A stretch of 64,000 nucleotides of DNA from Natranaeroarchaeum aerophilus (GTDB taxonomy: Archaea; Halobacteriota; Halobacteria; Halobacteriales; Natronoarchaeaceae), in assembly GCF_023638055.1 (NCBI RefSeq), contig NZ_JAKRVY010000004.1:1-64000 (forward strand), given 5' to 3'. The position numbers and the translations under genes are program-made. The notes below the pieces were generated by a model, which saw nothing but the letters and a program-made list of their open reading frames with translations, searched no databases and was not told the origin of the DNA. Of the stretch, positions 8,558-16,913 are shown one piece after another. Every line of letters starts with the position of its first letter. The stretch's first letter is position 1.

Positions 8558-8758
8558 CGCTCTACGCGCGGACACGTAGTTCAGTCTGGCAGAACGTCCG
8601 GATCACTCGGCAATGTGCAGGTCATTGACCCACGAATACTGGATCCAGATGTCATAGCCGATCTCGCAGCTTTGTTTGACGAGCTATCGGAACCTGGGTC
8701 TGACGACGGAAACACCGTTGACCGAATTGACGCTGCGTTGGCCGATTCCATACTCTAA
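8558..8758 (+). pseudogene. C-terminal remnant of a DNA methyltransferase-type protein
   Basis: An open frame without a usable start, ending at TAA 8756-8758, reads GHVVQSGRTSGSLGNVQV followed by IDPRILDPDVIADLAALFDEL. This pattern (short beta strands, then D-P-x-x-L-D-x-D-x-I-x-x-L-x-x-A/L-F) is what I know from the C-terminal ends of Eco57I/BREX-type N6-adenine methyltransferases. The rest of the gene is absent, so it is a relic. The match is from memory of the family, not a search. Confidence 0.4.
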
Positions 8759-8867
8759 GCGACTGACCGCTCAATCCAGTGTTCCGGTGCTCCTCTTGCG
8801 TGTCTCGTCCACAATCTTGACCAAGCAATCTAACGACCAGTACCGGGAATTCAGGTTATAGACCAGC

Positions 8868-9032
8868 TCACTTGAGGGCGATAGGCCACCCCTCGGTCAC
8901 GTCCACGGTTGTCGAGTATGTTTCACCGAAAACGTGATGTTCAGTCATAGCAACACGTCGAAGGTTGCTATTGACCGACGCTTCGACGCGGTATCCTGTC
9001 TCGGCGAGGTTGTCAGTACAACTGAATCGGAA
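8868..9032 (-). pseudogene. Possible protein remnant or start-less small ORF
   Basis: A minus-strand frame of 55 codons, opened by a stop at 9033-9035 and closed by TGA at 8868-8870. It contains NLAETGYRVEASVNSNLRRV and MTEHHVFGETYSTTVDVTEG, which look like beta strands of a real protein. An internal ATG at 8948 would give only 26 residues. It lies just downstream of the HNH gene on the same strand. It may be the tail of a deleted gene. I do not recognise the family. Confidence 0.3.
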
Positions 9033-9042
9033 CTATCGTGAG

Positions 9043-9678
9043 TTATGGACCTAGCCGGGAGAACTTTCGGTACATCCGCTTCCATCGGCGGTACGCCGTT
9101 TTCGCAGATTTCATCCCAGCGAGCACTTCCGCGAAAGTAGACGGTTCGGCTTCGGCTTCCGTAATCGCCGTCGGTGCGATCGCATTTCCCGAGTGAACGG
9201 CATCGTGACATGGTTCACACAACGTAACGAGATTCTCGAAGCGGTGAACCCCACCACGTGATTTCGGAACGATGTGATGAGCATGTAATTCGACATCACC
9301 ATACGGCCCCCCTCGGCGACGGCAGTTTTGACACTGGTAGTCGTCACGGCTGTACACTCGCTGTCGACGCCGATCCCAATCAGGAGGGTAGTCCTGCGTC
9401 GATTGGCGGACGACCCCCGTTTGAGTCCGGTTTTCTTCGACAGTTACGGGGGCATCAAGGACTTCCTCAAGATCGACATCGTCTGGGTCGATCGTCTCCT
9501 CTTCCTCCGTAAAGATGTCCAGCTCAACGACCTCCTGCAGATCGTCAACACTCTCCAGGGCGGCAGGATCGACATCCACCTCGTCAAGAAACTCACGAAC
9601 TGTCGCGGGATCATCGTCCTGAACATCTTCATTCTCAGTGTAAGCGTGCCTACCGCTATCGGGCGTTTTTCCCGTCAT
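9043..9678 (-). CDS. HNH endonuclease domain protein
   Basis: 211 residues. The first 95 are a very acidic, low-complexity region. The HNH domain follows: zinc ligands CQNC (C116, C119) and CEPCH (C154, C157, H158), the catalytic HAHHIVPKSRGG (H134, H135) and Asn149 in FENLVTLC. The C-terminus is basic (AYRRWKRMYRKFSR) and may bind nucleic acid. HNH proteins of this size occur as homing or restriction nucleases and as mobile-element genes. The accessory setting fits that, but the target is unknown. Confidence 0.8.
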   Translation of the reverse strand: MTGKTPDSGRHAYTENEDVQDDDPATVREFLDEVDVDPAALESVDDLQEVVELDIFTEEEETIDPDDVDLEEVLDAPVTVEENRTQTGVVRQSTQDYPPDWDRRRQRVYSRDDYQCQNCRRRGGPYGDVELHAHHIVPKSRGGVHRFENLVTLCEPCHDAVHSGNAIAPTAITEAEAEPSTFAEVLAGMKSAKTAYRRWKRMYRKFSRLGP

Positions 9679-9693
9679 GAGTCTTGAGCTATT

Positions 9694-9822
9694 TTATCGT
9701 TTGGCATTTTTGCCATGATATGCACTATCGACTTCCGTGCGTACCGTCGGGGTTATACTCAAGTGGTGTACAAATCCCACCGTCACTTGCGATCCACAGT
9801 TTTGACATGCACCCATAGTCAT
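9694..9822 (-). CDS. Possible small CxxC protein (42 aa)
   Basis: ATG at 9822 preceded by a GGAGGG Shine-Dalgarno-like run, ending at TAA 9694-9696, 15 bp before the HNH gene on the same strand. It begins MTMGACQNCGSQVTVGF, like the first knuckle of the small haloarchaeal zinc-finger proteins (compare the complete one at 54917-55066), but the second CxxC is missing. It may be a truncated or frameshifted relic. Confidence 0.3.
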   Translation of the reverse strand: MTMGACQNCGSQVTVGFVHHLSITPTVRTEVDSAYHGKNAKR

Positions 9823-10116
9823 CCCTCCTACTCATCGTGTCCGCTCTTTCGAGTCGGTCGTCTTCCGTAACGGGGTATTTTGACTGGTTGTACATACAAC
9901 TAGCCCATCCTGAGCCATCACTCTGGGGAAGGCAACCTAAAAAGAGACCTCTGTTAGTGGAGTGTAGACCTGAACGGCGATACGGTCATGCTGTCAGCCG
10001 GGAGTTCATATTGTGGGCACACATATGTCCATTTATTGCCCTTCGATGGCGAGTATTTTGGCAGTCTGGCGCGAGGATTTATACGTAACTGTTAATTAAA
10101 ATCATTTACAGCGATT
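9823..10116. other. Intergenic region upstream of the first recombinase
   Basis: About 290 bp with no supported gene. An A+T-rich run (TGTTAATTAAAATCATTTA) lies just before the recombinase start and may hold its promoter. Frames in it have no recognisable product. Confidence 0.45.
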
Positions 10117-11497
10117 ATGGATACAGAAAACAGAAGCAAGGAGATAACAGACGCGTTGGAAGGAATGGTCGGAGAGGACGCCGATCACGTCGAAAAAAGG
10201 CGTCAAGAATGGTATGATTGGATGAGAGAGAAGGGGAAATCCCCGCTCAAGCACGAACCGGTGGCGGAATCGAATGCTGATAATTACTATCGTCGACTCG
10301 ACCAGCTCCATAGGGCTGCGATCGAGTACCTCAACCCAGACGACAAGGCCTCTCTCACCCCCGACCAAGCAGACGAACTGCTGTTGCTATTGGCACGGGA
10401 TGAGCTACAGAAAGAGAATGGCGGGGATTACTCGTCTGCCTCGAAAAGAAAGTTCTCGGACGCGCTGAGAAAGTATTATCAGTTGGAGATACCATGAGGG
10501 GCCTCTGGACTTTGAGTGGCGGCCGAGAGTCAATTTTACAGACGGGAATCACACGTCAGCTGCTGAATTCTCATACGAGGAGACGGGGTTGTTGTTTGAA
10601 GCAGCGCAATCGTACCATAAACTCCCGTCCTACTACGACACCCCACCGGAAGAACGCGATCGGATCAACGGCCTCGTTGCACAGCGACTAAGCAAACCAA
10701 AGGGAGCTGTTACGCGAAAGGATTGGCAGCGGGCAGACCAGAGTAGTAAAATCTCTGCACTCATCAGTGTTGGACACGACGCTGGCCTACTCCCGGCCGA
10801 AGTCGAAGAAGCAGAGGTCAGTTGGTATAAACCAGATCAACAGATTTTGAAGATTCCCCCTGAGAAGGCTGCAAAAGAGCGAGAGAAGTTTGAGGTAGCA
10901 TTGTCTGACGAATCGTGTGAGTGGATGAGTCGCTGGGTACGAGAGCGACGACACCTCGCAAAGTATGATGGATCCAATAAACTCTGGCTCAACAGAGAGG
11001 GGAACCCGTACCAGTCAGGGAGCCTGTGTAATATCGTGCGGAAGCTCTGTGAGGAAGCCGACATACCGACTGAGGACCGCGAAGTGAGATGGTACAGTCT
11101 CCGGCACACCCTGGGCAGACATATGAAATCGGACGGCAGTCTAGCGCAAGTGAACGATCAACTTCGCCACGAAACATTCGAAACTACCGTCTCTACATAC
11201 GGTGATTCGGCTGCCGAAGAACGACAACAAACTCTCAACAAGAGTCGTCGGAAGGCAAAGCGAGCTGCTGAAGATCCGGAGTACAACCCATACGCGGACG
11301 ACGATGCCGACAACACCAGTGATCAGGTATCGAGATCATCAAGCGACGCGGATAAAGTTGTGACTGACGCTGGAGGGGGAGATGTACACATCGACGCCGT
11401 CATCGATAATACGAGCGAAGCAAAAGTCGATATCACCCGCAAAATCTTGTCAGACCAAGAATCGCCGGATGATCGCTCGTCGACTTCGGACGACTAG
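10117..11497 (+). pseudogene. Tyrosine recombinase, frameshifted and lacking catalytic Arg I
   Basis: The N-terminal core-binding half reads from ATG 10117 to a stop at 10497. The second half, recovered in the +1 frame, resumes as GPLDFEWRPRVNFTDG and runs to 11497. One extra T at about 10483 (CAGTTGG) accounts for the shift. In the catalytic part the first Arg is replaced: GLLPAEVEEA where the neighbouring intact recombinase has GLRPIEVERA. Later motifs (WYSLRHT, QLRHE, final Tyr in STYGD) are kept. It looks like a decaying paralogue of the convergent recombinase. A sequencing error could explain the shift but not the missing Arg. Confidence 0.7.
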
Positions 11498-12621
11498 CCC
11501 ATCCGATCCAGTGCGTTTTTGCGGTCCTCTACGGGTGCCTGATCGTATTTCATCGTCGTCTCAGGGCTCCGGTGTCGGAGCTGAGTTTGCGCTGCTGCGA
11601 GACCCTCCTCACGGGCCATATAGGTTCCAACCGAGTGCCTGATAGAGTACCAGCTCATCTGTCGGTTCTCGACAGAGATGTCCGCGTACTCACACAGCGT
11701 ATGCAGTACCGACCGGAGCGACGCCGATTGATACGGGTTCCCCCGCCTCGTCAGCCACAGCGCGTCTGTATCATCATACTTGTCGATCACCTTCCGCTGT
11801 TCGAGCCAGTACTCCAGCATCTCGATGGTTTGGTCTCGAAGACTCACGATCCAGTTTTCGACGTTTTTCGATGACTCCTCACGCGGGATTCGCAACACAC
11901 CGTTCTCTAGATCCACCCACGATGTACGGGCTCGTTCGACTTCGATCGGGCGCAGCCCCGCGTCCAGACTCACGCTGACCAGACTAGGGATCTTCCAGCT
12001 GTTCGCCCGCTCCCAGTCTTCCTCGGTGAGTTCCTCTTTCGGTTTCTCGAATCGCTGGGCAAGGTATGCACGCCAGCGCTCGCGTTCATCACCGTACACG
12101 CTCTCACGCTTGGGTACGCTCCCGTATTCGAGTGCTGCATCCCGGATCTTCGGGCGTTCCTCTCGTGTAAGGTAGTCCCTCGGCGTTGTCGACTGGTTCT
12201 TGCGAGAGAACGTGATCTCCGGATCCCACTCTTCGCCGCCACGCTCGTGCTGACGCCATTTATACAGCATCATCACCGCCTTGCGACAGGCGCTCTTGTG
12301 AGCGTTCGAGTTCTCCTGTCGGGCGAGGTGCTTCAGGTATCCGTCGGCATGAGCAAGCGTGACGCTGGACGTGTAGCCTCCTTCTTCTTGCCAGACCCAG
12401 CGGTAGAACTGGTCCATTCGATACGCCCGGTTCTTCACCGTTGTCTTCGCATACCCTTCAGCGTGCTTTGGGTCTTTGCCGAATACCAGCAGCCATTCGA
12501 GACAGTGTTCTCGCTGCGTTCGGTAGTCAACGAGTTGTCGTTCATTAAGTAATTCTTCTGAGTTTTCCGTGACGACAGTGACCCCTTTGAGGGGGGTGGT
12601 TGCCTGTTCGTCGTTATTCAT
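11494..12621 (-). CDS. Tyrosine recombinase/integrase (intact)
   Basis: 375 residues. A SAM-like core-binding domain (about 35-130) is followed by the catalytic domain with Arg in AGLRPIEVER (R224), a Lys in IPREESSKN (about 252), WYSIRHS (R328), LRHRSPETT (H350) and the nucleophile Tyr in TMKYD (Y359). Tyrosine recombinases cut and rejoin DNA through a 3'-phosphotyrosine. It overlaps the end of the frameshifted recombinase by 4 bp, tail to tail, and its start lies about 220 bp from the 3' end of tRNA-Glu, a likely attachment site. It probably drives or once drove integration of the accessory region. Confidence 0.85.
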   Translation of the reverse strand: MNNDEQATTPLKGVTVVTENSEELLNERQLVDYRTQREHCLEWLLVFGKDPKHAEGYAKTTVKNRAYRMDQFYRWVWQEEGGYTSSVTLAHADGYLKHLARQENSNAHKSACRKAVMMLYKWRQHERGGEEWDPEITFSRKNQSTTPRDYLTREERPKIRDAALEYGSVPKRESVYGDERERWRAYLAQRFEKPKEELTEEDWERANSWKIPSLVSVSLDAGLRPIEVERARTSWVDLENGVLRIPREESSKNVENWIVSLRDQTIEMLEYWLEQRKVIDKYDDTDALWLTRRGNPYQSASLRSVLHTLCEYADISVENRQMSWYSIRHSVGTYMAREEGLAAAQTQLRHRSPETTMKYDQAPVEDRKNALDRMG

Positions 12622-12840
12622 TGCCTGCCCTCCGATTTGGAACCCGGTTCGTTGCCCATCGATTTCGCTGATCGCAAGACGGCGATGGATTTTGCCCCGT
12701 TAACTTCGTTGCCTTTAATTTCACCCGGATCGCAAGAGGGCGGCGACTTTGACGCGTCTTCTGAACCGCATTGACCTTGAGCATGAGTTAATCACTTGTA
12801 ACTCACGGGTGAAAACTACCGGATGGGAGGAAGATAGGAG

Positions 12841-12915
12841 TGCTCCGACTGGGATTCGAACCCAGGTCATTGCCGTGAGAGGGCAATATGATTGGCCGGA
12901 CTACACCATCGGAGC
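12841..12915 (-). tRNA. tRNA-Glu (anticodon CUC)
   Basis: On the minus strand the 75-nt sequence folds as a cloverleaf. The acceptor GCTCCGA pairs with TCGGAGC and ends in an A discriminator. The anticodon stem TTGCC/GGCAA closes the loop CTCTCAC, giving anticodon CTC. The T arm contains GGGTTCGAATCCC. No intron. CCA is not encoded. Its 3' end faces the integrase. Confidence 0.93.
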
Positions 12916-13023
12916 GTGTACTAATCGGTAGCGGGGAGATGTGTTTAATAGTTCCGTTTTCACCGCGCCGTGTGGGTATCTGCCGTGGCTTGGGATCGGA
13001 TATTGGGGAGAAGTAGACGGCTT

Positions 13024-13401
13024 TCAGACAGGCTCGAACCGGAAGCCGTCCCACTCCTGACTGTCCGGTTCGCGGATCCCCGCTCCCGGTTCACGAAGGT
13101 CATCGGCATAGACCGGTTCGACCGTGTCACCGATCTCGACATCCGCGCCGTCGACGATCTGTCCGAGCGCCCGCACTGGTTCACCGTCCACGTCGAACTC
13201 GACGATCGCGATCGTATTCGGCTCGCGGACGCCGGGTGGCGTCGCCGTACTGGTCGTCCACGTGATGACCTTTGCGGTCCGGTCGGTCAAATCGACCGAC
13301 TCCGTCGCCTCGGCACCGCTCAGCCCGCGCGGGTGTCCGGGGTACGAAACAGTACCGTCATCGTAGCGCTGTGCCGTCAGTTCTGGCTCATCGTCGCTCA
13401 T
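13024..13401 (-). CDS. DUF35-type OB-fold protein, partner of the thiolase
   Basis: 125 residues. The middle and end (VITWTTSTATPPGVREPNTI, VRALGQIVDGADVEIGDTVE) match the OB-fold half of DUF35 proteins. The N-terminal zinc ribbon common in the family is missing: there are no cysteines. In archaea DUF35 proteins form complexes with thiolases and pass intermediates to HMG-CoA synthase. The gene overlaps the upstream thiolase-like gene by 4 bp (ATGA), so they are translationally coupled. Confidence 0.75.
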   Translation of the reverse strand: MSDDEPELTAQRYDDGTVSYPGHPRGLSGAEATESVDLTDRTAKVITWTTSTATPPGVREPNTIAIVEFDVDGEPVRALGQIVDGADVEIGDTVEPVYADDLREPGAGIREPDSQEWDGFRFEPV

Positions 13402-14552
13402 TGTCCTGCCTCCATGATCGTGGTGATGACACAGTTGCCGAAGCCGCCGACGTTACACGCGAGGCCGATATCCGCGTCAACCTGACGCGCCCCGGCGTCG
13501 CCGATCACCTGCTTGTAGATCTCGTAGCCCTGTGCGACGCCGCTCGCGCCGAGTGGGTGACCCTTGGACTTGAGGCCGCCGGACGTGTTGACCGGCAAGT
13601 CACCGGTCTTCTCCGTCCGTCCGTCTTCGATGGCTTTCCAGGCCTCGCCCTGTTCGGCGATTCCGAGCCCTTCCATCTGGAGGAACTCGAGGATCGTGAA
13701 CATGTCGTGGAGTTCGGCGACGTCCAGATCGTCCGGCCCGATACCGGCCATCTCATACGCTTCTTTCCCGCTGTCGACGACGCCACCCATCACGGTGGGG
13801 TCCTCGCGCTCGTGGACGACGTGCGTGTCGGTCGCGCCGCCGATACCCGAAATAACCGCGTAGTTGTCGGTGTACTCCGCAGCGACTGATTCAGGACAGA
13901 GCATGAGCGCGGCGCTGCCGTCGGTGATCGGACAGAAGTCGTACAACCGGAGCGGATCGGCGATGACCGGCGAGTCCATCACGGTCTCCAGACTGACTTC
14001 CTTCTGGAACTGGGCGTGAGGGTTGTCGACGCCGTTTTTGTGATTTTTGACGGCGACTTTCGCCAGACTTTCTCGCGGTGCGTCGTACTCGTGCAGATAG
14101 CGCCGTGCGGTCAGTCCCGCGAAGCTCGGCAGCGTGACGCCGTGTTTGTACTCTGCGGGATGGGTCAGCGAGGCGATTACGTCGGTGGCCTCCGCAGTAG
14201 TGCGGTGGGTCATCTTCTCGCCGCCGACGAGCAGCGTCATGTCGCTCGCCCCGCTGGCGACCGACTGCCAGGCGGCGTAGATCCCTGCCCCGCCGCTGGA
14301 GCTCGTCTGGTCAACTCGCTGGGTGTAGGCGGGGATGGCCCCCAGATCGTGAGCGAGGGCGTTCGGGACCCCGGTCTGTCCCTCGAACTCGCCGCTTGCC
14401 ATATTCGATACGTACAGATGTTCGACGTCGTCGGGTGCGACACCGGCGTCCGCGAGACAGGCCTCCCCCGCCTCTGCGAGGAGCTCGCGGATCCAGGCGT
14501 CGCGTTGCCCGAACTGTGTCATCGACGCGCCAATGACTGCCACGCGATCCAT
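13398..14552 (-). CDS. Thiolase-like acyltransferase (SCP-x/archaeal type)
   Basis: 384 residues of the thiolase fold. The C-terminal His motifs are present (ELHDMF, KSKGHPLGASG) and the end has CNVGGFGNC. At the usual nucleophile loop, where archaeal thiolases have a Cys in a CxSGG context, this protein reads VDQTSSSGG, so Ser84 stands where Cys is expected. It may therefore be a non-decarboxylating thiolase relative with altered chemistry, or the Cys may be supplied elsewhere. The coupled DUF35 gene supports a complex in acyl-CoA or mevalonate-linked metabolism. No signal peptide; cytoplasmic. Confidence 0.8.
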   Translation of the reverse strand: MDRVAVIGASMTQFGQRDAWIRELLAEAGEACLADAGVAPDDVEHLYVSNMASGEFEGQTGVPNALAHDLGAIPAYTQRVDQTSSSGGAGIYAAWQSVASGASDMTLLVGGEKMTHRTTAEATDVIASLTHPAEYKHGVTLPSFAGLTARRYLHEYDAPRESLAKVAVKNHKNGVDNPHAQFQKEVSLETVMDSPVIADPLRLYDFCPITDGSAALMLCPESVAAEYTDNYAVISGIGGATDTHVVHEREDPTVMGGVVDSGKEAYEMAGIGPDDLDVAELHDMFTILEFLQMEGLGIAEQGEAWKAIEDGRTEKTGDLPVNTSGGLKSKGHPLGASGVAQGYEIYKQVIGDAGARQVDADIGLACNVGGFGNCVITTIMEAGQ

Positions 14553-14671
14553 GTGAGGTCCCTCTCACGACGGGATAATATAAGCCGCGGGTTCGGAAGC
14601 GGATCCTCTCGCTCGGTTCATCCGCGCGACAGACCGGTGGTCTTTTGCTCGCCGCGGGCGCGGATTCTGGT

Positions 14672-15643
14672 ATGACTGACGAGGAGCGACTCACCTACTC
14701 GGATGCGGGGGTAGACATCGAGGAGAGCGAGGCGGCGACTGCCGCGCTGCTCGACGCCGTCGGCAACGTCGTCGACAGCGAGTATGCCGGATTACTCGAC
14801 ATCGGCGACCAGTACCTCGGTCTGGCCACTGACGGCGTCGGGACGAAACTGCTGGTTGCAGAGGCGCTCGAAGACTACTCGACGGTCGGTATCGACTGTA
14901 TCGCGATGAACGCCAACGATCTGGTCGCGGCGGGCGTCGACCCCGTGGCGTTCGTTGATTACCTCGCCGTCGAGGAGCCAAGCGAGGAGTTCTCCGAGCA
15001 GGTCGGTGACGGGCTCGCAGCGGGTGCGGAGGCCGCCGGGCTCTCACTGCTCGGCGGCGAGACCGCGGTGATGCCCGACGTGATCCGTGGGCTGGACCTT
15101 GCGGGCACCTGCGCCGGACTCGTCGACAAGGAGCAGACGTTCGACGGGGAGGCACAGCCGGGCGACGTTCTCGTCGGCTTCCCGTCCAGCGGCATCCACT
15201 CGAACGGGCTGACGCTCGCGCGGACCGCGGTGACACGGGAGTACGAGTACACGGATCCGTTCCCGCCGAACCCGGACCGATCCGTCGGCGAGGAGCTGCT
15301 CGAACCGACCCGTATCTACACCTACTTGCTCGAACCCCTGCGTGAGCACGACGCCCGCGCAGCGGCTCACGTCACCGGCGGCGGCTGGACGAACCTCACC
15401 CGGATGGGCGAGCACCGCTACGAGATCACCGACCCGTGTCCGGCCCACGACGTTTTCGAGTTCGTCCAGGAGCTGGGCAACGTCGCCGACGAGGAGATGC
15501 ACCGGACGTTCAACATGGGCACCGGCTTCGTCGCTGCCGTGCCCGAGGAGCAAGCAGACGCGCTCGCCGACGCGACCGATGGGCAGGTCATCGGGACGGT
15601 CGAAGAGGGTGAGAGCGTCGAAATTCGCGGGCTCTCGCTGTAG
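14672..15643 (+). CDS. purM: Phosphoribosylformylglycinamidine cyclo-ligase (AIR synthase)
   Basis: 323 residues from the ATG at 14672. PurM converts FGAM plus ATP to AIR, the fifth step of purine synthesis. Visible motifs are TYSDAGVDIEES at the start, the metal/ATP loop LATDGVGTKLL, CIAMNANDLVAAG, LLGGETAVMPD, GFPSSGIHSNGLTLAR and THVTGGG-like AHVTGGGWTNL with FNMGTGF. Length matches the family. It stands alone on its strand, divergent from the thiolase gene. purF lies 8 kb away, so the pathway genes are scattered, as usual in haloarchaea. Confidence 0.93.
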   Translation: MTDEERLTYSDAGVDIEESEAATAALLDAVGNVVDSEYAGLLDIGDQYLGLATDGVGTKLLVAEALEDYSTVGIDCIAMNANDLVAAGVDPVAFVDYLAVEEPSEEFSEQVGDGLAAGAEAAGLSLLGGETAVMPDVIRGLDLAGTCAGLVDKEQTFDGEAQPGDVLVGFPSSGIHSNGLTLARTAVTREYEYTDPFPPNPDRSVGEELLEPTRIYTYLLEPLREHDARAAAHVTGGGWTNLTRMGEHRYEITDPCPAHDVFEFVQELGNVADEEMHRTFNMGTGFVAAVPEEQADALADATDGQVIGTVEEGESVEIRGLSL

Positions 15644-15719
15644 CGATTGGTGAGAATCGACGACGGGAGGATCGCACGAACCGATACGTTCTTTCTGCAC
15701 CCGCGCCAACACTGTAGCT

Positions 15720-16271
15720 ATGCGCGTACGCGACTGGCAGGATATCGTCGAGGACGTCGTCGACAGCGGCGTCGATCCGGAGGGTTGGCGTGCCGTCGCG
15801 GGCGATCGTAGCGGTGGCGTCGGCGAGGACATGTATATCGGACATCCCGTCGGCGGCGTCTACCAGATCAAAACGTTTGCGAAGAACCCCTACGAGGTGC
15901 GCGGCGTCGGCACGCAGGTTGCACGGAAAATCGATGACGAGATTGGCTCGTATCTCCCCGAACAGCACGACGCCGGACGCTTTGCCGTCCAGCGTCCCCC
16001 CGAGGACGAGAGCGACGCAGAACAGAAGGTCAGTAACCTCGAAGAAGTGCTGAAGGCCCACTCGGACGCCCCGACGACGCCGGGCGATCTGTTCGACGAC
16101 GTGATGGAGGTACTGGAGAGTCCTGCTTTCGGTCCGATGGAGTACGACCAGTACGACCGGCCCGAGGAGCTCGACGACCTGGCCTCGACGTTCGAGGAAG
16201 CCGAGGAGTTACTCGACACCGAACTCGACGATCTCGTAGACGAGGGCGACGTCGACCGAGGGTTTTACTGA
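15720..16271 (+). CDS. Conserved haloarchaeal hypothetical protein
   Basis: 183 residues from ATG 15720. The first 85 residues look globular (VRDWQDIVEDVVDSGVDPEG, DMYIGHPVGGVYQIKTFAKN, YEVRGVGTQVARKIDDEIG). The rest is strongly acidic and helical with a coiled-coil-like end. No catalytic motif, membrane segment or signal peptide is visible. I have the impression of a conserved halophile-specific family but cannot name it. It sits between purM and a SnoaL-like gene on the same strand. Confidence 0.65.
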   Translation: MRVRDWQDIVEDVVDSGVDPEGWRAVAGDRSGGVGEDMYIGHPVGGVYQIKTFAKNPYEVRGVGTQVARKIDDEIGSYLPEQHDAGRFAVQRPPEDESDAEQKVSNLEEVLKAHSDAPTTPGDLFDDVMEVLESPAFGPMEYDQYDRPEELDDLASTFEEAEELLDTELDDLVDEGDVDRGFY

Positions 16272-16332
16272 GCTACAGAGGTTTCGTGGCGGCTTCGGCG
16301 GCTTCAAGTTCACGCCGGACGTTTTCTGGGAT

Positions 16333-16707
16333 ATGAGCGCCGAAACGACGGTTCGTAAGTATTACGCCGCGGTGCGGAACGGCGATCCCCTCGGTCCGTA
16401 CTTCGCGGACCACCCCGCTGCCGTCAAGTTCGGGATCAGCGAACAGCTCCGTGGCTTCGAGGAGATCACCGAAGCACTGGCGGAGCAAACGCGCACGACC
16501 GAGGAGTGGCGCGTCGAGTCGACCGATCTGACGGTCACCGAACAAGAGAGCCATGCCTGGTTCGCCGACTTCGTCGATATGGCGTGGACTGACACCGGCA
16601 CTGGCGAACGGTTCTCGTTCGAGTCCCGGTGGTCCGGGACGCTGGAGACACAGGATGGCGACTGGCAGTTCGTGAGCATGCACGTCAGCGCGCCGTGGGA
16701 GCTATAA
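16333..16707 (+). CDS. SnoaL/NTF2-like protein
   Basis: 124 residues. The helix-rich start (TTVRKYYAAVRNGDPLGPYF) and the curved-sheet end (GERFSFESRWSGTLETQDG then WQFVSMHVSAPW) are typical of SnoaL_3/DUF4440-type NTF2 folds, which form a small-molecule pocket and act as enzymes or binding proteins. The stop codon shares its last A with the ATG of the next gene, so they are coupled. Ligand unknown. Confidence 0.7.
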   Translation: MSAETTVRKYYAAVRNGDPLGPYFADHPAAVKFGISEQLRGFEEITEALAEQTRTTEEWRVESTDLTVTEQESHAWFADFVDMAWTDTGTGERFSFESRWSGTLETQDGDWQFVSMHVSAPWEL

Positions 16708-16913
16708 TGGTCGGACCTACCAGAGCTGAGATCGAGGAACCGAACGACTACAGCCAGATCAAGTGGGGATTCGTCGTTCTTATCGCGCTCTCGGGGGGTC
16801 TGACCGCCGTCTACGCCGATGCTTCGCTCACCGGGATCGCCGTGGCAACACTCGCTGGAGCGGTCGTCGGCGCGGCCCTGATGCAGTACCTCTTCTGGAT
16901 GCTCAGAGGCTGA
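16707..16913 (+). CDS. Small membrane protein (68 aa)
   Basis: Starts at ATG 16707, overlapping the stop of the SnoaL-like gene (TAATG). After an acidic N-terminus (EIEEPNDYSQIKW) come two hydrophobic segments, about residues 21-38 and 43-64, separated by a short loop (YADASLT). This is a two-helix inner-membrane protein of the kind common in haloarchaea. Function unknown; its coupling to the SnoaL-like gene is the only clue. Confidence 0.7.
   Translation: MVGPTRAEIEEPNDYSQIKWGFVVLIALSGGLTAVYADASLTGIAVATLAGAVVGAALMQYLFWMLRG

Larger units (their letters stand above)
1..12840. mobile_element. Probable integrated or decayed accessory element ending at tRNA-Glu
   Basis: This block has lower GC, a toxin-antitoxin pair, a tnpB element, an HNH nuclease, gene remnants and two tyrosine recombinases. 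The intact recombinase lies just beyond the 3' end of tRNA-Glu at 12841, a standard arrangement for archaeal elements that integrate into tRNA genes. I found no second copy of the tRNA 3' end inside the window, so the left boundary is unknown and may lie outside. The xseA/xseB genes may be host genes caught in the region. The extent is inference. Confidence 0.35.

Noticed and set aside
8566-8602. A tRNA-like 5' half (GTAGTTCAGTCTGGCAGAAC)
   Set aside because: It resembles a D arm, but no anticodon or T arm follows, and it lies in the reading frame of the methyltransferase-tail remnant, so the likeness is probably chance.
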